From: Thermoactinomyces sp. DSM 45892
GTDB taxonomy: Bacteria; Bacillota; Bacilli; Thermoactinomycetales; Thermoactinomycetaceae
Direction of reading: 5' to 3'
Length of the DNA: 64,000 nucleotides
Assembly: GCF_900107305.1 (NCBI RefSeq)
Contig: NZ_FNPL01000013.1
Coordinates: forward strand, 54,960-118,959
Shown: piece by piece, positions 46,987 to 55,289 of the stretch
Numbering within the stretch: the first letter of the stretch is position 1
Layout: every line of letters starts with the position of its first letter
Program-made: the position numbers and the translations under genes
The notes under the pieces: model-generated
Database searches by the model: none
What the model was told of the DNA's origin: nothing
Seen by the model: the letters and a program-made list of their open reading frames with translations, nothing else

Positions 46987-47574
46987 ATGATTCATTGGGT
47001 AGTGCCCATTGTAGTTGCGTATCTGCTAGGATCTATCAGTTTTAGTTATGTAGTCGGAAAGATAACCCGTGGAATCGATATTCGTGAACATGGAAGTGGA
47101 AATGCAGGAGCAACCAATACGCTTCGAACCTTAGGGAAAACAGCGGCAATTGTGGTGGCTGCTCTTGATTTGTCTAAGGGGATTGGCTCTGTCTTGATTG
47201 CAGGATGGTTAAGTGTAAATGATCCCATTGTCTTAATGATTTCGGGGCTTGCCGCAGTGGCAGGGCATAACTGGCCGATTTATCTCGGTTTCCGTGGAGG
47301 GAAGGGAATTGCGACTACAGTGGGTGTCTTTTTAGCCCTTATGTTTCAGGCCACCCTCATAGCAGGTGTGATTGCGATTCTTGTTATTTTGATTACACGT
47401 TATGTTTCTCTGGGATCACTCATATTTACTGTGACGTTACCCATCGCGATTTATTTTGTCGGCACTTATCCGAGCGTTTATTTTTGGACAAGCTTGTTGT
47501 TTACCTTATTTGCATTTTGGAGCCATCGTTCGAATTTGAGCAACCTGTTTAAAGGTGTCGAGAGAAAAATTTAG
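46987..47574 (+). CDS. plsY: Acyl-phosphate:glycerol-3-phosphate acyltransferase
   Basis: 195 residues, five membrane segments. Motifs GSISFSYVVGK, GSGNAGATNTLRTLGK and GFRGGKGIATTVGVFLAL are PlsY signatures. It transfers acyl from acyl-phosphate to glycerol-3-phosphate, the first step of phospholipid synthesis. Start ATG at 46987 with GGGAGAGGA; the frame is open further upstream from 46960 directly behind der. gpsA, which supplies glycerol-3-phosphate, follows by 22 bp. Confidence 0.95.
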   Translation: MIHWVVPIVVAYLLGSISFSYVVGKITRGIDIREHGSGNAGATNTLRTLGKTAAIVVAALDLSKGIGSVLIAGWLSVNDPIVLMISGLAAVAGHNWPIYLGFRGGKGIATTVGVFLALMFQATLIAGVIAILVILITRYVSLGSLIFTVTLPIAIYFVGTYPSVYFWTSLLFTLFAFWSHRSNLSNLFKGVERKI

Positions 47575-47596
47575 TACGTAGGGAGTGAACACCAAC

Positions 47597-48616
47597 ATGA
47601 AGAATGTGGCGGTTCTAGGTGCAGGGAGTTGGGGAACGGCCCTAGCGTCTGTGTTGGCTGAAAACGGAAATAAAACCAGACTGTATGCGAGGCGTGTATC
47701 AGCTGTTCAGGAGATTAATATCCATCATACAAATGAACGCTATCTTCCCAAGGCCTCTCTAGCGCCCTCTCTGCAAGCTTCTTCTGATCAAGCGGAAGTG
47801 ATTCGGCCGAGTGATGTGGTAGTGTTTGTCGTACCCTCACAATCGCTAAGAGAGACAGCACGACAAGTTCGTCCATACTTAAAGCCTCATGCGGTAATTG
47901 TTCATGCCTCCAAGGGATTGGAAGTTCGCACCTTCAAGCGCATGTCTCAAGTATTAGCGGAAGAGTTACCTGAGCATGCGAATCAGATCGTTGCTTTAAC
48001 AGGTCCTAGCCATGCAGAAGAAGTGATTCAGAAGCTTCCTACGGCGGTTGTAGTGGCCTCTAAAGACCTCTACGCAGCTGAGATTGCACAGTCCTGTTTT
48101 ATGAATTCCTATTTTCGGGTTTATACGAATACAGATGTGATCGGCTGTGAAATAGGAGGGGCACTAAAAAATGTGATTGCTCTGGCTACAGGCTTATGTA
48201 GTGGCATGGAGTTTGGAGATAATGGGATAGCCGCATTGCTCACACGTGGATTAGCAGAAATGGCGCGACTTGGATCTGCGATGGGCGCACAGCCGAATAC
48301 ATTTGTGGGATTGGCGGGTGTAGGTGACTTAATTGCTACTTGTACAAGTCCGCATAGTCGGAATTGGCGAGCTGGGAATATGATTAGTCAAGGAAAAAAG
48401 CTGGATCAAGTATTATCAGAGATGGGGATGGTAGTGGAAGGCATTCAGACAACAGAAGCTACTTATACGATGGCGAAGCATTATCAGGTTGAAATGCCGA
48501 TTATCGAACAGTTGTATGAAGTGCTTTTTGCAGACAAATGTCCTAGAGAAGCCCTAATGGATCTGATGAGTCGTGATAAAACACACGAATTACAAGACTA
48601 TGTACAGGGTTGGTAA
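47597..48616 (+). CDS. gpsA: Glycerol-3-phosphate dehydrogenase [NAD(P)+]
   Basis: 339 residues. N-terminal Rossmann motif VAVLGAGSWGTALASVLAEN, HASKGLEV, and GCEIGGALKNVIALATGL with the conserved lysine; GLAGVGDLIATC near the C-terminus. It reduces dihydroxyacetone phosphate to glycerol-3-phosphate for phospholipids, and stands beside plsY. ATG at 47597 follows GGGAGTGA; a GTG four codons upstream lies within that site. Confidence 0.96.
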   Translation: MKNVAVLGAGSWGTALASVLAENGNKTRLYARRVSAVQEINIHHTNERYLPKASLAPSLQASSDQAEVIRPSDVVVFVVPSQSLRETARQVRPYLKPHAVIVHASKGLEVRTFKRMSQVLAEELPEHANQIVALTGPSHAEEVIQKLPTAVVVASKDLYAAEIAQSCFMNSYFRVYTNTDVIGCEIGGALKNVIALATGLCSGMEFGDNGIAALLTRGLAEMARLGSAMGAQPNTFVGLAGVGDLIATCTSPHSRNWRAGNMISQGKKLDQVLSEMGMVVEGIQTTEATYTMAKHYQVEMPIIEQLYEVLFADKCPREALMDLMSRDKTHELQDYVQGW

Positions 48617-48755
48617 TGAAATAGGCAAAAACCTTGTGCCACATCGAGGTGCACTAACATATTTTGTAGTAGGTTATGAAACCATACATTCAGAGCATAG
48701 AGCATAGAGGGTACAGGGACCAGTGCTTTGCTCATTGCTGAATGTAGCTTGTCAG

Positions 48756-48789
48756 CGTGTAGCCAGTCTTGAAAAAGACTGGCTACACG
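48756..48789. repeat. 15 bp perfect palindrome with GAAA loop
   Basis: Arms 48756-48770 and 48775-48789 pair perfectly around GAAA, a GNRA-type tetraloop. It lies between the convergent gpsA and 48838 genes and has no T tract; it may stabilise the gpsA mRNA 3' end or act as a weak bidirectional terminator. Confidence 0.6.
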
Positions 48790-48801
48790 TGTGGGTATGA
48801 A

Positions 48802-48839
48802 CAAAAAAAGAAAGGGTATTGCCGAGTGGCAACCCCTTT
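48802..48839 (-). terminator. Terminator of the leftward hypothetical gene
   Basis: AAAGGG...TTGCC (48811-48823) pairs with GGCAA...CCCTTT (48828-48839); on the minus strand it is followed by TTTCTTTTTTT. It overlaps the stop codon of that gene. Confidence 0.65.
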
Positions 48840-49392
48840 ATCTTCTTCGTTTTGGCTGATGATGCATGTCAGAAGTTTGAGCGGTGACACCCCGTGAGAG
48901 GAAACTAGACATCAGTTTCTGCACAAAAGGTGACTGCATGAACGACATAATTTGATTGAGATCCATCCGCTTTAGTAATTTACCAATGAGCGGATTTGGC
49001 GTCGTGTTCATGTTTTTCGGAAGATTAATAACGGGAATTTCATCATCTAGTAGTATATCTCCAGGATCGGATGCTTGTTCGGGATTTGGAAAGAGATTTT
49101 TTTGATTTTGAACAGAACCTTTCTTCTTACCTACATATTGTTGGGCCAGATTGAAAAATTGGTAGGTATTATCCATAATGGAAGCAACTTTTGTTAACGA
49201 TGTGCTTAAATCTTGTACAGTTGAACGGCATGTAAGGAATCCAGATAACATCTGTGCTAAACTAATCGATGATAGGGGCGATTTGGCTTCTTGGACGGGT
49301 GGATTGGCAGGGAGTGTTGCTCTTGCCCCCGTAGGTTTTTTTACACGTCTTTTGTGGCGGTTGCTTGAAGCAGGACGCCTTCTTTGTTTCAT
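48838..49392 (-). CDS. Basic hypothetical protein (YqfQ/VrrA-like composition)
   Basis: 184 residues from the ATG at 49392, which follows GGAGGAGG. The N-terminus is strongly basic (KQRRRPASSNRHKRRVKKP), the end is QPKRRR, and the middle is helical with no membrane segment. It lies between gpsA and the yphE-like gene in opposite orientation. The composition recalls spore-associated basic proteins, but I do not recognise a family with certainty. Confidence 0.55.
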   Translation of the reverse strand: MKQRRRPASSNRHKRRVKKPTGARATLPANPPVQEAKSPLSSISLAQMLSGFLTCRSTVQDLSTSLTKVASIMDNTYQFFNLAQQYVGKKKGSVQNQKNLFPNPEQASDPGDILLDDEIPVINLPKNMNTTPNPLIGKLLKRMDLNQIMSFMQSPFVQKLMSSFLSRGVTAQTSDMHHQPKRRR

Positions 49393-49528
49393 AGTACCTC
49401 CTCCATTCAAGGGCTGTTGTCCATTTATAGTATGCAATGATTCGGTAGACGCTCTGGACGCTTACCCTGTAATGTGGATAGGCACTAGCGGAAATATAGT
49501 TGAGCTGATAAAAAAGAGGTGTATCTTT

Positions 49529-49696
49529 ATGAAAGAATGGAACTGGATGTATGCAGTTGGATTGTTTCTCCTTACGAATTTTATCGTAGTATGGTCAGGC
49601 TCATTAAAAAGTAAGGTATTGCGAATCCTATTAAAGATCGTGGCAGTTATTACGCTCCTTATGGCCTTATTATTTGGTTTACGTTCGATGAGTTAA
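49529..49696 (+). CDS. Small membrane protein, YphE (DUF2768)-like
   Basis: 55 residues with two hydrophobic segments (MYAVGLFLLTNFIVVW; LKIVAVITLLMALLFGL). The ATG at 49529 follows AAGAGGTG. The reading frame extends 117 codons upstream, but that part runs antisense through the leftward gene and is not real. Its place between gpsA and a YphF-like lipoprotein gene before spoIVA matches yphE. Function unknown. Confidence 0.7.
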   Translation: MKEWNWMYAVGLFLLTNFIVVWSGSLKSKVLRILLKIVAVITLLMALLFGLRSMS

Positions 49697-49714
49697 GTGA
49701 AGAGGTGAGCAAAG

Positions 49715-50410
49715 ATGAAGCTTCGTTTATTATCCATACTTTGTGGAATGATGTTTTACCTATCTGGATGTACATACCCAAATGAATTAAATCAGCAGGT
49801 TGAGGATTTACCTATACACATTGAGAGAGTTCAATCGGCTGTGGCTTCCTATCAACAAGAGAAAAAAGTCTTACCTTATAAATATAAAGAGGAAGAACGG
49901 ATTTTTACTTCCAAGTATCTAGTAGATTTTCAAGCTATATCAGGACGAACAGAGATTCCTCCTACTGCATTTGAAAGAGGGGGGAGTTATCTATATGTGT
50001 TAACGGACGTAGAGAAGAAGGCAACCGTTCGCGTGTTTGATCTCAGATTAAACGACAAGGTAAAAACGTTTGCGGAGCGTGTGGGACTTTACTATCAACA
50101 GAATCATGCGTATCCGCTTGGAACCAGAGTTTCACCTTCACTGTATGAGATAGATTTTAAGAAATTAGGTGGAGAGGTTTCTAAAATCAGAAGCCCTTAT
50201 CACTCGAATATCGAGTTATCCTATTTAATCAGTGATAAAGGAGTTTTATACCTCGACTACCGTATGGATTACATGCAATTCATTCAATCAGCGCAAGAAA
50301 AGCCAGCAGTCGGAACAGACCTTAGACAATGGATCAGTCCGCTTTCTTTGCAAGTACCAGCCTATTCCCCTGTAGTAAAATGGGATGGGAAAGAGCCTAC
50401 CTTACCATAG
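49715..50410 (+). CDS. YphF-like lipoprotein
   Basis: 231 residues with a signal peptide and lipobox LSGC. The mature part is soluble and has no catalytic motif that I recognise (DYRMDYMQFIQSA near the C-terminus). It is 18 bp from the yphE-like gene and precedes spoIVA, as yphF does in B. subtilis. A sporulation link is inferred from context only. Confidence 0.7.
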   Translation: MKLRLLSILCGMMFYLSGCTYPNELNQQVEDLPIHIERVQSAVASYQQEKKVLPYKYKEEERIFTSKYLVDFQAISGRTEIPPTAFERGGSYLYVLTDVEKKATVRVFDLRLNDKVKTFAERVGLYYQQNHAYPLGTRVSPSLYEIDFKKLGGEVSKIRSPYHSNIELSYLISDKGVLYLDYRMDYMQFIQSAQEKPAVGTDLRQWISPLSLQVPAYSPVVKWDGKEPTLP

Positions 50411-50414
50411 GTAA

Positions 50415-50457
50415 CAAACCAAACAAGTGATGAAAAGCTTGTTTGGTTTGTTTTTTT
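50415..50457 (+). terminator. Intrinsic terminator of the yphF-like gene
   Basis: CAAACCAAACAAG (50415-50427) pairs perfectly over 13 bp with CTTGTTTGGTTTG (50438-50450), then seven T. Confidence 0.85.
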
Positions 50458-50525
50458 GTGACATATAGGAACTTATCCGTACATAAAATGACCGCAAGAA
50501 GAGAGAGTCGAAAGGGTGTGACAGG

Positions 50526-50660
50526 ATGGAAATGATCTTGCTTCACCTCATTGCAATTCCTGGTATTTTCCTCTTGGGACGCCTTTCTAGCTCTGTGAGA
50601 ATGACTGGTTTTAATGCGAAATCGGTCAAGGTGAAGAAGTCCTCAGACGACAATTCATAG
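50526..50660 (+). CDS. Possible small membrane protein (44 aa)
   Basis: ATG at 50526 reads 44 codons: a hydrophobic N-terminus (MILLHLIAIPGIFLLGRL) and a basic-acidic tail (SVKVKKSSDDNS). An AAAGGGTGTGACAGG stretch precedes it. It sits alone between the yphF-like terminator and spoIVA. Coding is plausible but not proven; its 2nd Met (codon 3) could also be the start. Confidence 0.4.
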   Translation: MEMILLHLIAIPGIFLLGRLSSSVRMTGFNAKSVKVKKSSDDNS

Positions 50661-50681
50661 TTTGTTTCTCTTTCTTCGTAG

Positions 50682-50709
50682 GAATATATAGATTCTACAC
50701 TCATATATT
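50682..50709 (+). promoter_or_regulatory. Candidate SigE promoter of spoIVA
   Basis: GAATATA (50682-50688), 13 bp spacer, CATATATT (50702-50709) resembles the mother-cell SigE consensus (ATATT / CATACAAT). spoIVA is a SigE gene in B. subtilis. No good SigA promoter is seen here. Confidence 0.45.
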
Positions 50710-50809
50710 AGTAGTGTCCTAAGGAGTGGGAAAACCGGAGAAGGGAGGATTTTGCCTTTCGCACCGGCGACAAATCCAGTAGTACGGATACCTTGAAGGA
50801 GGTTCATGC

Positions 50810-52288
50810 ATGGAGAAAGTAGATATCTTAAAAGACATTGCAGAGCGCACAGGCGGTGACATCTATCTTGGTGTGGTTGGTGCGGTGCGCACAGGGAAAT
50901 CCACCTTTATCAAACGGTTTATGGAACAAGTGGTGATCCCGAGTATTCGTGATGATTCCGAAAGATCGAGAGCAACGGATGAACTCCCACATAGTGGTGC
51001 AGGAAGAATGATCACGACGATTGAACCAAAATTTGTACCAAACCAAGCAATTAATGTAAGTGTAGATGAAGGTTTAAAAGTAAATGTACGCCTAGTAGAT
51101 TGTGTAGGATATGTTGTCGAAGGTGCCAAAGGATACCAAGATGAAAATGGTCCTCGAATGATTAATACTCCTTGGTTTGATGAGCCAGTCCCATTTCAAG
51201 AAGCGGCTGAGGTTGGTACGAGAAAAGTCATTCAAGAGCATTCTACCTTGGGTATTGTTGTAACAACAGACGGAAGTATCGCTGACATCCCTCGATATTC
51301 CTACGAAGACGTAGAAGAGCGAATTGTAAATGAGTTAAAAGAAGTGGGAAAACCATTTATCATGCTATTAAACTCCACTCGTCCGTACAGTGAGTCCGTA
51401 CAAGCGCTTCGGGCTGAGCTAGTTGAGAAGTATGACATTCCTGTAGTGGCACTCTCTGTAGCGACGATGGGAGAGGACGATATTTTAGGTGTTTTACGTG
51501 AAGTATTGTATGAATTCCCAGTTCATGAAGTAAACGTAAATCTTCCCAGCTGGGTTATGGTCCTAGATGATGAGCACTGGTTGCGTCGTGATTTCGAAGA
51601 TTCAGTCAGAGAAACCGTCAAAGATATTAAACGGCTTCGCGATGTAGATCGAGTGGTAGGTCACTTTTACAATTTTGAGTTTATCCAGAAAGCAGCACTG
51701 TCAGGCATGCAAATGGGGCAAGGAATCGCCGAAATCGATCTCTATGCACCAGATGAGTTGTATGATCATGTTTTAGCAGAAGTCGTGGGTGTCGAAATCC
51801 GAGGCAAGGATCATCTGCTTGAGATGATGCAAGAGTTCTCACTAGCGAAGCGAGAGTATGATAAAGTGGCTGAAGCACTTAAGATGGTGCGGACCACTGG
51901 TTACGGAGTAGCTTCTCCTTCGCTAGAGGAAATGAGTCTAGATGAGCCAGAATTAATTAAACAAGGCCCTCGCTTCGGAGTTAGACTGAAAGCGACCGCT
52001 CCTTCGATTCACATGATTCGGGTAAATGTACACTCTGAATTTGCTCCGATCATTGGTAGTGAGAGACAGTCTGAAGAGTTGGTAAACTACCTGATGAGAG
52101 ATTTTGAGACAGACCCACTACGTATCTGGGAGTCGGATATCTTCGGACGTTCGCTCAATTCCATCGTTCGAGAAGGAATTCAAGCAAAATTATCCATGAT
52201 GCCAGAAAATGCCCGTTACAAGCTGCAAGAAACGTTAGAGCGTATAATTAATGAAGGATCTGGTGGACTTATTGCCATTATCCTGTAA
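50810..52288 (+). CDS. spoIVA: Spore coat assembly ATPase SpoIVA
   Basis: 492 residues, the full family length. Walker A in LGVVGAVRTGKSTFIKRFM, DCVGYVVEGAKGYQDENGPR as the Walker B/switch region, and the conserved C-terminus (LQETLERIINEGSGGLIAII). It polymerises on the outer forespore surface in the mother cell and forms the coat platform. ATG at 50810 with GAAGGAGG. hbs follows, as in Bacillus. Confidence 0.97.
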   Translation: MEKVDILKDIAERTGGDIYLGVVGAVRTGKSTFIKRFMEQVVIPSIRDDSERSRATDELPHSGAGRMITTIEPKFVPNQAINVSVDEGLKVNVRLVDCVGYVVEGAKGYQDENGPRMINTPWFDEPVPFQEAAEVGTRKVIQEHSTLGIVVTTDGSIADIPRYSYEDVEERIVNELKEVGKPFIMLLNSTRPYSESVQALRAELVEKYDIPVVALSVATMGEDDILGVLREVLYEFPVHEVNVNLPSWVMVLDDEHWLRRDFEDSVRETVKDIKRLRDVDRVVGHFYNFEFIQKAALSGMQMGQGIAEIDLYAPDELYDHVLAEVVGVEIRGKDHLLEMMQEFSLAKREYDKVAEALKMVRTTGYGVASPSLEEMSLDEPELIKQGPRFGVRLKATAPSIHMIRVNVHSEFAPIIGSERQSEELVNYLMRDFETDPLRIWESDIFGRSLNSIVREGIQAKLSMMPENARYKLQETLERIINEGSGGLIAIIL

Positions 52289-52291
52289 AGC

Positions 52292-52326
52292 AAAAAGGTC
52301 TAGATGTAACCGTCTAGGCCTTTTTT
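52292..52326 (+). terminator. Intrinsic terminator of spoIVA
   Basis: AAAAAGGTCTAGA pairs with TCTAGGCCTTTTTT (one bulge) directly after the stop codon. Confidence 0.7.
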
Positions 52327-52464
52327 GGTGTCTTTTTTGAGCAATCCTTAGGAAATTCAAGGATTTGTCTTGCAAAGGGGATCAGCGCTGTATTAGTATA
52401 GGATTGTCCCAATCAGTTCTAGATTTCATCTGGAATTGGCTTGGATCTAATCAGGAGGTGCTTT

Positions 52465-52740
52465 ATGAATAAAACCGACTTGATCAATCAAGTAGCAGAT
52501 GCTACCCAAATGACAAAAAAAGATGCTTCGGAAGCAGTTGAAGCAGTATTACGTACAATCTCTGAGTCTTTATCTCAAGGTGAGAAAGTACAATTGATTG
52601 GATTTGGCAATTTCGAAGTACGCGATCGTCAAGCTCGTAAGGGCCGTAATCCACAAACAGGTGAAGAAATCGATATTCCTGCAACCAAGGTTCCGGCTTT
52701 TACAGCGGGTAAGAAACTAAAGGATATAGTCAACCAGTAA
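52465..52740 (+). CDS. hbs: HU-type DNA-binding protein
   Basis: 91 residues: [20 protein letters not shown] at the start and [21 protein letters not shown] in the DNA-binding arm. Nucleoid protein, essential in B. subtilis. ATG at 52465 follows CAGGAGGTG; the in-frame TTG 8 codons earlier is not needed. Confidence 0.96.
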   Translation: MNKTDLINQVADATQMTKKDASEAVEAVLRTISESLSQGEKVQLIGFGNFEVRDRQARKGRNPQTGEEIDIPATKVPAFTAGKKLKDIVNQ

Positions 52741-52791
52741 TACAGATAAGTATATTTCTGATTGGATGTCAGGAAACTACATATACTGAGC

Positions 52792-52821
52792 AAAAGTCCC
52801 TTTTGAAGAAAGGGGCTTTTT
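52792..52821 (+). terminator. Intrinsic terminator of hbs
   Basis: AAAAGtCCCTTT (52792-52803) with AAAGGGgCTTTT (52809-52820), a 12 bp stem with one mismatch and a T tail. Confidence 0.7.
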
Positions 52822-52915
52822 GCTAACACCTAGTTTTTATCTTACATACTTATATTCGACTGAAGTATAATGTAATTTGTTTTATGAACTAGAGAATGAG
52901 ATGGAGGACATCATC

Positions 52916-53494
52916 TTGAAAAAAGTTGATCATGATAAAATTGAACAAGCAGTACGGATGATTTTGGAGGCTGTAGGTGAAGATCCGCAGCGGGAGGGCT
53001 TGTTAGATACACCGGCTCGTGTTGCTAGAATGTATGCGGAGGTGTTCCAAGGATTAGATCAAAATCCTAAGGATCATTTCTCTGTTGTATTTGGTGAAGA
53101 CCATGAAGAGGTTGTCTTAGTAAAAGATATTCCGTTTTTCTCAACCTGTGAGCACCACTTAGTGCCATTCTTTGGACATGCTCATATAGCCTATATCCCA
53201 CGTGGGGGAAGGGTAACAGGCTTATCTAAATTAGCCCGTGCGGTAGATTCTGTCACGAAGCGCCCTCAGCTTCAGGAGCGGATTACAAGTACGATTGCTG
53301 ATTCGATGATGGAGACACTCGATCCACATGGCGTATTTGTAGTATTAGAAGCAGAACACATGTGCATGACGATGAGAGGGGTAAAGAAACCTGGCTCGAA
53401 AACGGTAACCACCGTAGCTCGTGGTATCTATGCTGAAGATACGGTAAAGCGGGATGAAGTGTTTAAAATGATTCGAATGGGATCATTAACCTAA
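52916..53494 (+). CDS. folE: GTP cyclohydrolase I
   Basis: 192 residues. Motifs [29 protein letters not shown] (zinc/catalytic Cys-His region), [10 protein letters not shown] and [14 protein letters not shown] identify FolE. It converts GTP to dihydroneopterin triphosphate for folate. An ATG at 52901 exists, but GGAGG at 52903-52907 lies after it and 8 nt before TTG 52916 ([11 protein letters not shown]), so TTG is the likely start and gives the usual length of about 190. mtrB (TRAP) follows the tRNA gene; folE and mtrB are adjacent in B. subtilis. Confidence 0.95.
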   Translation: MKKVDHDKIEQAVRMILEAVGEDPQREGLLDTPARVARMYAEVFQGLDQNPKDHFSVVFGEDHEEVVLVKDIPFFSTCEHHLVPFFGHAHIAYIPRGGRVTGLSKLARAVDSVTKRPQLQERITSTIADSMMETLDPHGVFVVLEAEHMCMTMRGVKKPGSKTVTTVARGIYAEDTVKRDEVFKMIRMGSLT

Positions 53495-53505
53495 TTTATT
53501 GGGTC

Positions 53506-53534
53506 TTGACGTTCCATCAGCCCGATCTTATAAT
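53506..53534 (+). promoter_or_regulatory. Strong SigA promoter of tRNA-Pro
   Basis: TTGACG (53506-53511), 17 bp, TATAAT (53529-53534); the tRNA starts 31 bp after the -10. Confidence 0.8.
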
Positions 53535-53564
53535 GAAATGGTAAGATTTACTGTTTATTTAGAT

Positions 53565-53641
53565 CGGGCTATGGCGCAGCTTGGTAGCGCGCTTGCATGG
53601 GGTGCAAGAGGTCGTCAGTTCAAATCTGGTTAGCCCGACCA
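53565..53641 (+). tRNA. tRNA-Pro (anticodon GGG)
   Basis: A 77 nt cloverleaf including encoded CCA. Acceptor stem CGGGCTA (53565-53571) pairs with TAGCCCG (53631-53637); discriminator A, then CCA at 53639-53641. Anticodon stem CTTGC/GCAAG encloses the loop ATGGGGT with GGG at 53599-53601. GTTCAAATC gives the T loop. It is a single tRNA gene, separately promoted and terminated, between folE and mtrB. Confidence 0.95.
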
Positions 53642-53645
53642 ACAA

Positions 53646-53674
53646 ACTCTTCCAGGGATGGAGGAGTCTTTTTT
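53646..53674 (+). terminator. Terminator of tRNA-Pro
   Basis: ACTCTTCC (53646-53653) pairs with GGAGGAGT (53660-53667), one G-U, then TTTTTT-type tail. Confidence 0.75.
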
Positions 53675-53746
53675 ATTTTGAAATTCGTATGATTATCTTG
53701 TTTTGTGGTACACTTTGGATTGCATAGTGAGAGGAGGCTGACTCTT

Positions 53747-53968
53747 ATGTCGAATCATTCTGGAGAGTATTTTATTATCAAAGCAAAAGAAAATGGCGTA
53801 AATGTAATTGGACTTACAAGAGGAAAAGATACAAGATTCCATCATTCAGAGAAATTAGATCAGGGTGAGATTATGATTGCCCAATTTACTGAACATACAT
53901 CGGCTATAAAAGTACGAGGGAAAGCAACGATCATTACACCATTTAGTACAATTGAATCGGATGAATAA
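53747..53968 (+). CDS. mtrB: trp RNA-binding attenuation protein (TRAP)
   Basis: 73 residues, the family length. [23 protein letters not shown] and [16 protein letters not shown] contain the tryptophan-binding and KKR-type RNA-contact regions of TRAP. The 11-mer binds Trp and GAG/UAG repeats in the trp leader to cause termination. Its presence predicts TRAP sites upstream of the trp genes elsewhere. The start at 53747 has GAGAGGAGG; the longer frame is not supported. Confidence 0.95.
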   Translation: MSNHSGEYFIIKAKENGVNVIGLTRGKDTRFHHSEKLDQGEIMIAQFTEHTSAIKVRGKATIITPFSTIESDE

Positions 53969-54049
53969 TCAAGCAAAAAAGGTCAAGCATAGCATGTTTC
54001 TGCTCTGAGTGCGTAAACTGGTGAAAAAGCCTACGGAGGATTACATGAA

Positions 54050-54538
54050 ATGAGGACCTTTTTTCGTTATTGGTCATGGGGTATGGTTGGCGCTATTTGT
54101 TTAGCAGTAGGACTTTCGCTGTTTGTACGATATTCAGAAGAGCAAGTGGGACCAGCTAAAGAAGTGATGTTGCAGGATGAAAATGCATGGGTTTCGTTTG
54201 TTGTGGATCTGAATCGAAAATGGAAAGTTGGAAGGATCGATCAAAAACAAGGAGTTCTCTTTATTGAGTTCAAGGAAGTGGCGACTGAATGGGAAGAATT
54301 GGCGCAAGATGTAATTACGGAATCCTTTATCAAATTGAAACAAGTAGAGGTGCTTCGTCTTCGTTTGGTGAATAAAGAGCCCGAATCAGCCCGAGTGATT
54401 TGTATCAAGAGATCGGATTGGCAAGAGAGAGTGAAAAAATCGAAGTGGTCAACAGAAAGTATTCAAGACTTCAATTTGTCAAATGACAAAAAACAACAGA
54501 TTGATTGTGCTGGTTTTCACGAAAGTATGGTATACTAG
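54050..54538 (+). CDS. Hypothetical membrane-anchored protein
   Basis: 162 residues, one N-terminal membrane segment (YWSWGMVGAICLAVGLSLFV) followed by a mostly soluble domain rich in Lys and Glu. ATG at 54050 after ACGGAGG; a second ATG 4 bp upstream ends at once. It has no obvious motif and no gene at this point in the B. subtilis mtrB-hepS interval that I know. Topology suggests an extracellular or periphery-facing domain. Confidence 0.65.
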   Translation: MRTFFRYWSWGMVGAICLAVGLSLFVRYSEEQVGPAKEVMLQDENAWVSFVVDLNRKWKVGRIDQKQGVLFIEFKEVATEWEELAQDVITESFIKLKQVEVLRLRLVNKEPESARVICIKRSDWQERVKKSKWSTESIQDFNLSNDKKQQIDCAGFHESMVY

Positions 54539-54584
54539 CAAGGAAATTATCTATTCTCATTTGGTATTTTTAGGGGGCGTGTAG

Positions 54585-55271
54585 ATGACGTCCATATCTA
54601 CAGATCAAAATAAAATTCTTATGGATCTAGAAAGACTTGTTGTGAATTCGGACTTATATCTAAATCTAGGTGAACCACCCATCCCAACGCGATTTATTCG
54701 TTTACTGGATCTCTTGTTAACGGCTTGTGAGGTGCCAGGAGAACGTAAAAAGATTTTTATCCAGGCGGCTGCATGTCTACATATGGCGCTTACGACGCAC
54801 GAGCAAATTCCTCTGCAGACGATCGAAAATGAGGGGTTACATCGCGTTCGTCAGTTGACAGTACTCGCAGGAGATTTTTATAGTAGTCTGTTTTATCAAC
54901 AATTAGCTATGGCTGGAGAAATCGATGGAATTGTGTGTCTCTCCCAAGCTACCAGCCGTACAAACGAGCGAAAAATGAAAATGTATTGTGGAGAAGAACC
55001 TGTCTCCTCTTCTATACGAAAGATCGAATCGGTGGAAATCTTAACTGCTATCGCCGGTTTTTTTCTTGTCGAACATCATATAGGAAAAGAATGGATGACT
55101 GTTTTTTTGCCATTATTACTATTGGACGAGCTAATAGAGCATCCTAGATGGCAAGATCGCTTTCACGATGCAGTTTATCAGGCAGGGGAAATATGGAAAC
55201 AACCTCGTTTTCCAGTATGGCTGAGACATGAATTAGAACAATGGATCGAGCAAGAGCGCAGGAATCTCTAA
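54585..55271 (+). CDS. hepS: Heptaprenyl diphosphate synthase component I
   Basis: 228 residues, mostly helical. It is the small non-catalytic subunit that pairs with HepT in the heptaprenyl diphosphate synthase of Bacillus; ERKKIFIQAAACLHMALTTHE and LTVLAGDFYSSLFYQQLA resemble HepS. Named mainly by the gene order mtrB-hepS-menG-...-hepT. It determines chain length together with HepT for the menaquinone-7 tail. ATG 54585 follows AGGGGG. Confidence 0.87.
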   Translation: MTSISTDQNKILMDLERLVVNSDLYLNLGEPPIPTRFIRLLDLLLTACEVPGERKKIFIQAAACLHMALTTHEQIPLQTIENEGLHRVRQLTVLAGDFYSSLFYQQLAMAGEIDGIVCLSQATSRTNERKMKMYCGEEPVSSSIRKIESVEILTAIAGFFLVEHHIGKEWMTVFLPLLLLDELIEHPRWQDRFHDAVYQAGEIWKQPRFPVWLRHELEQWIEQERRNL

Positions 55272-55289
55272 CAGAAAGAGGTAGCAGAG

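Noticed and set aside
49178..49528. 117-codon upstream extension of the small YphE-like gene
   Set aside because: It runs antisense through the leftward hypothetical gene and lacks a ribosome site; AAGAGGTG directs the start at 49529.
52877..52915. folE start at TTG 52877 or ATG 52901
   Set aside because: The only good Shine-Dalgarno (52903-52907) lies 8 nt before TTG 52916, which gives the normal protein length.
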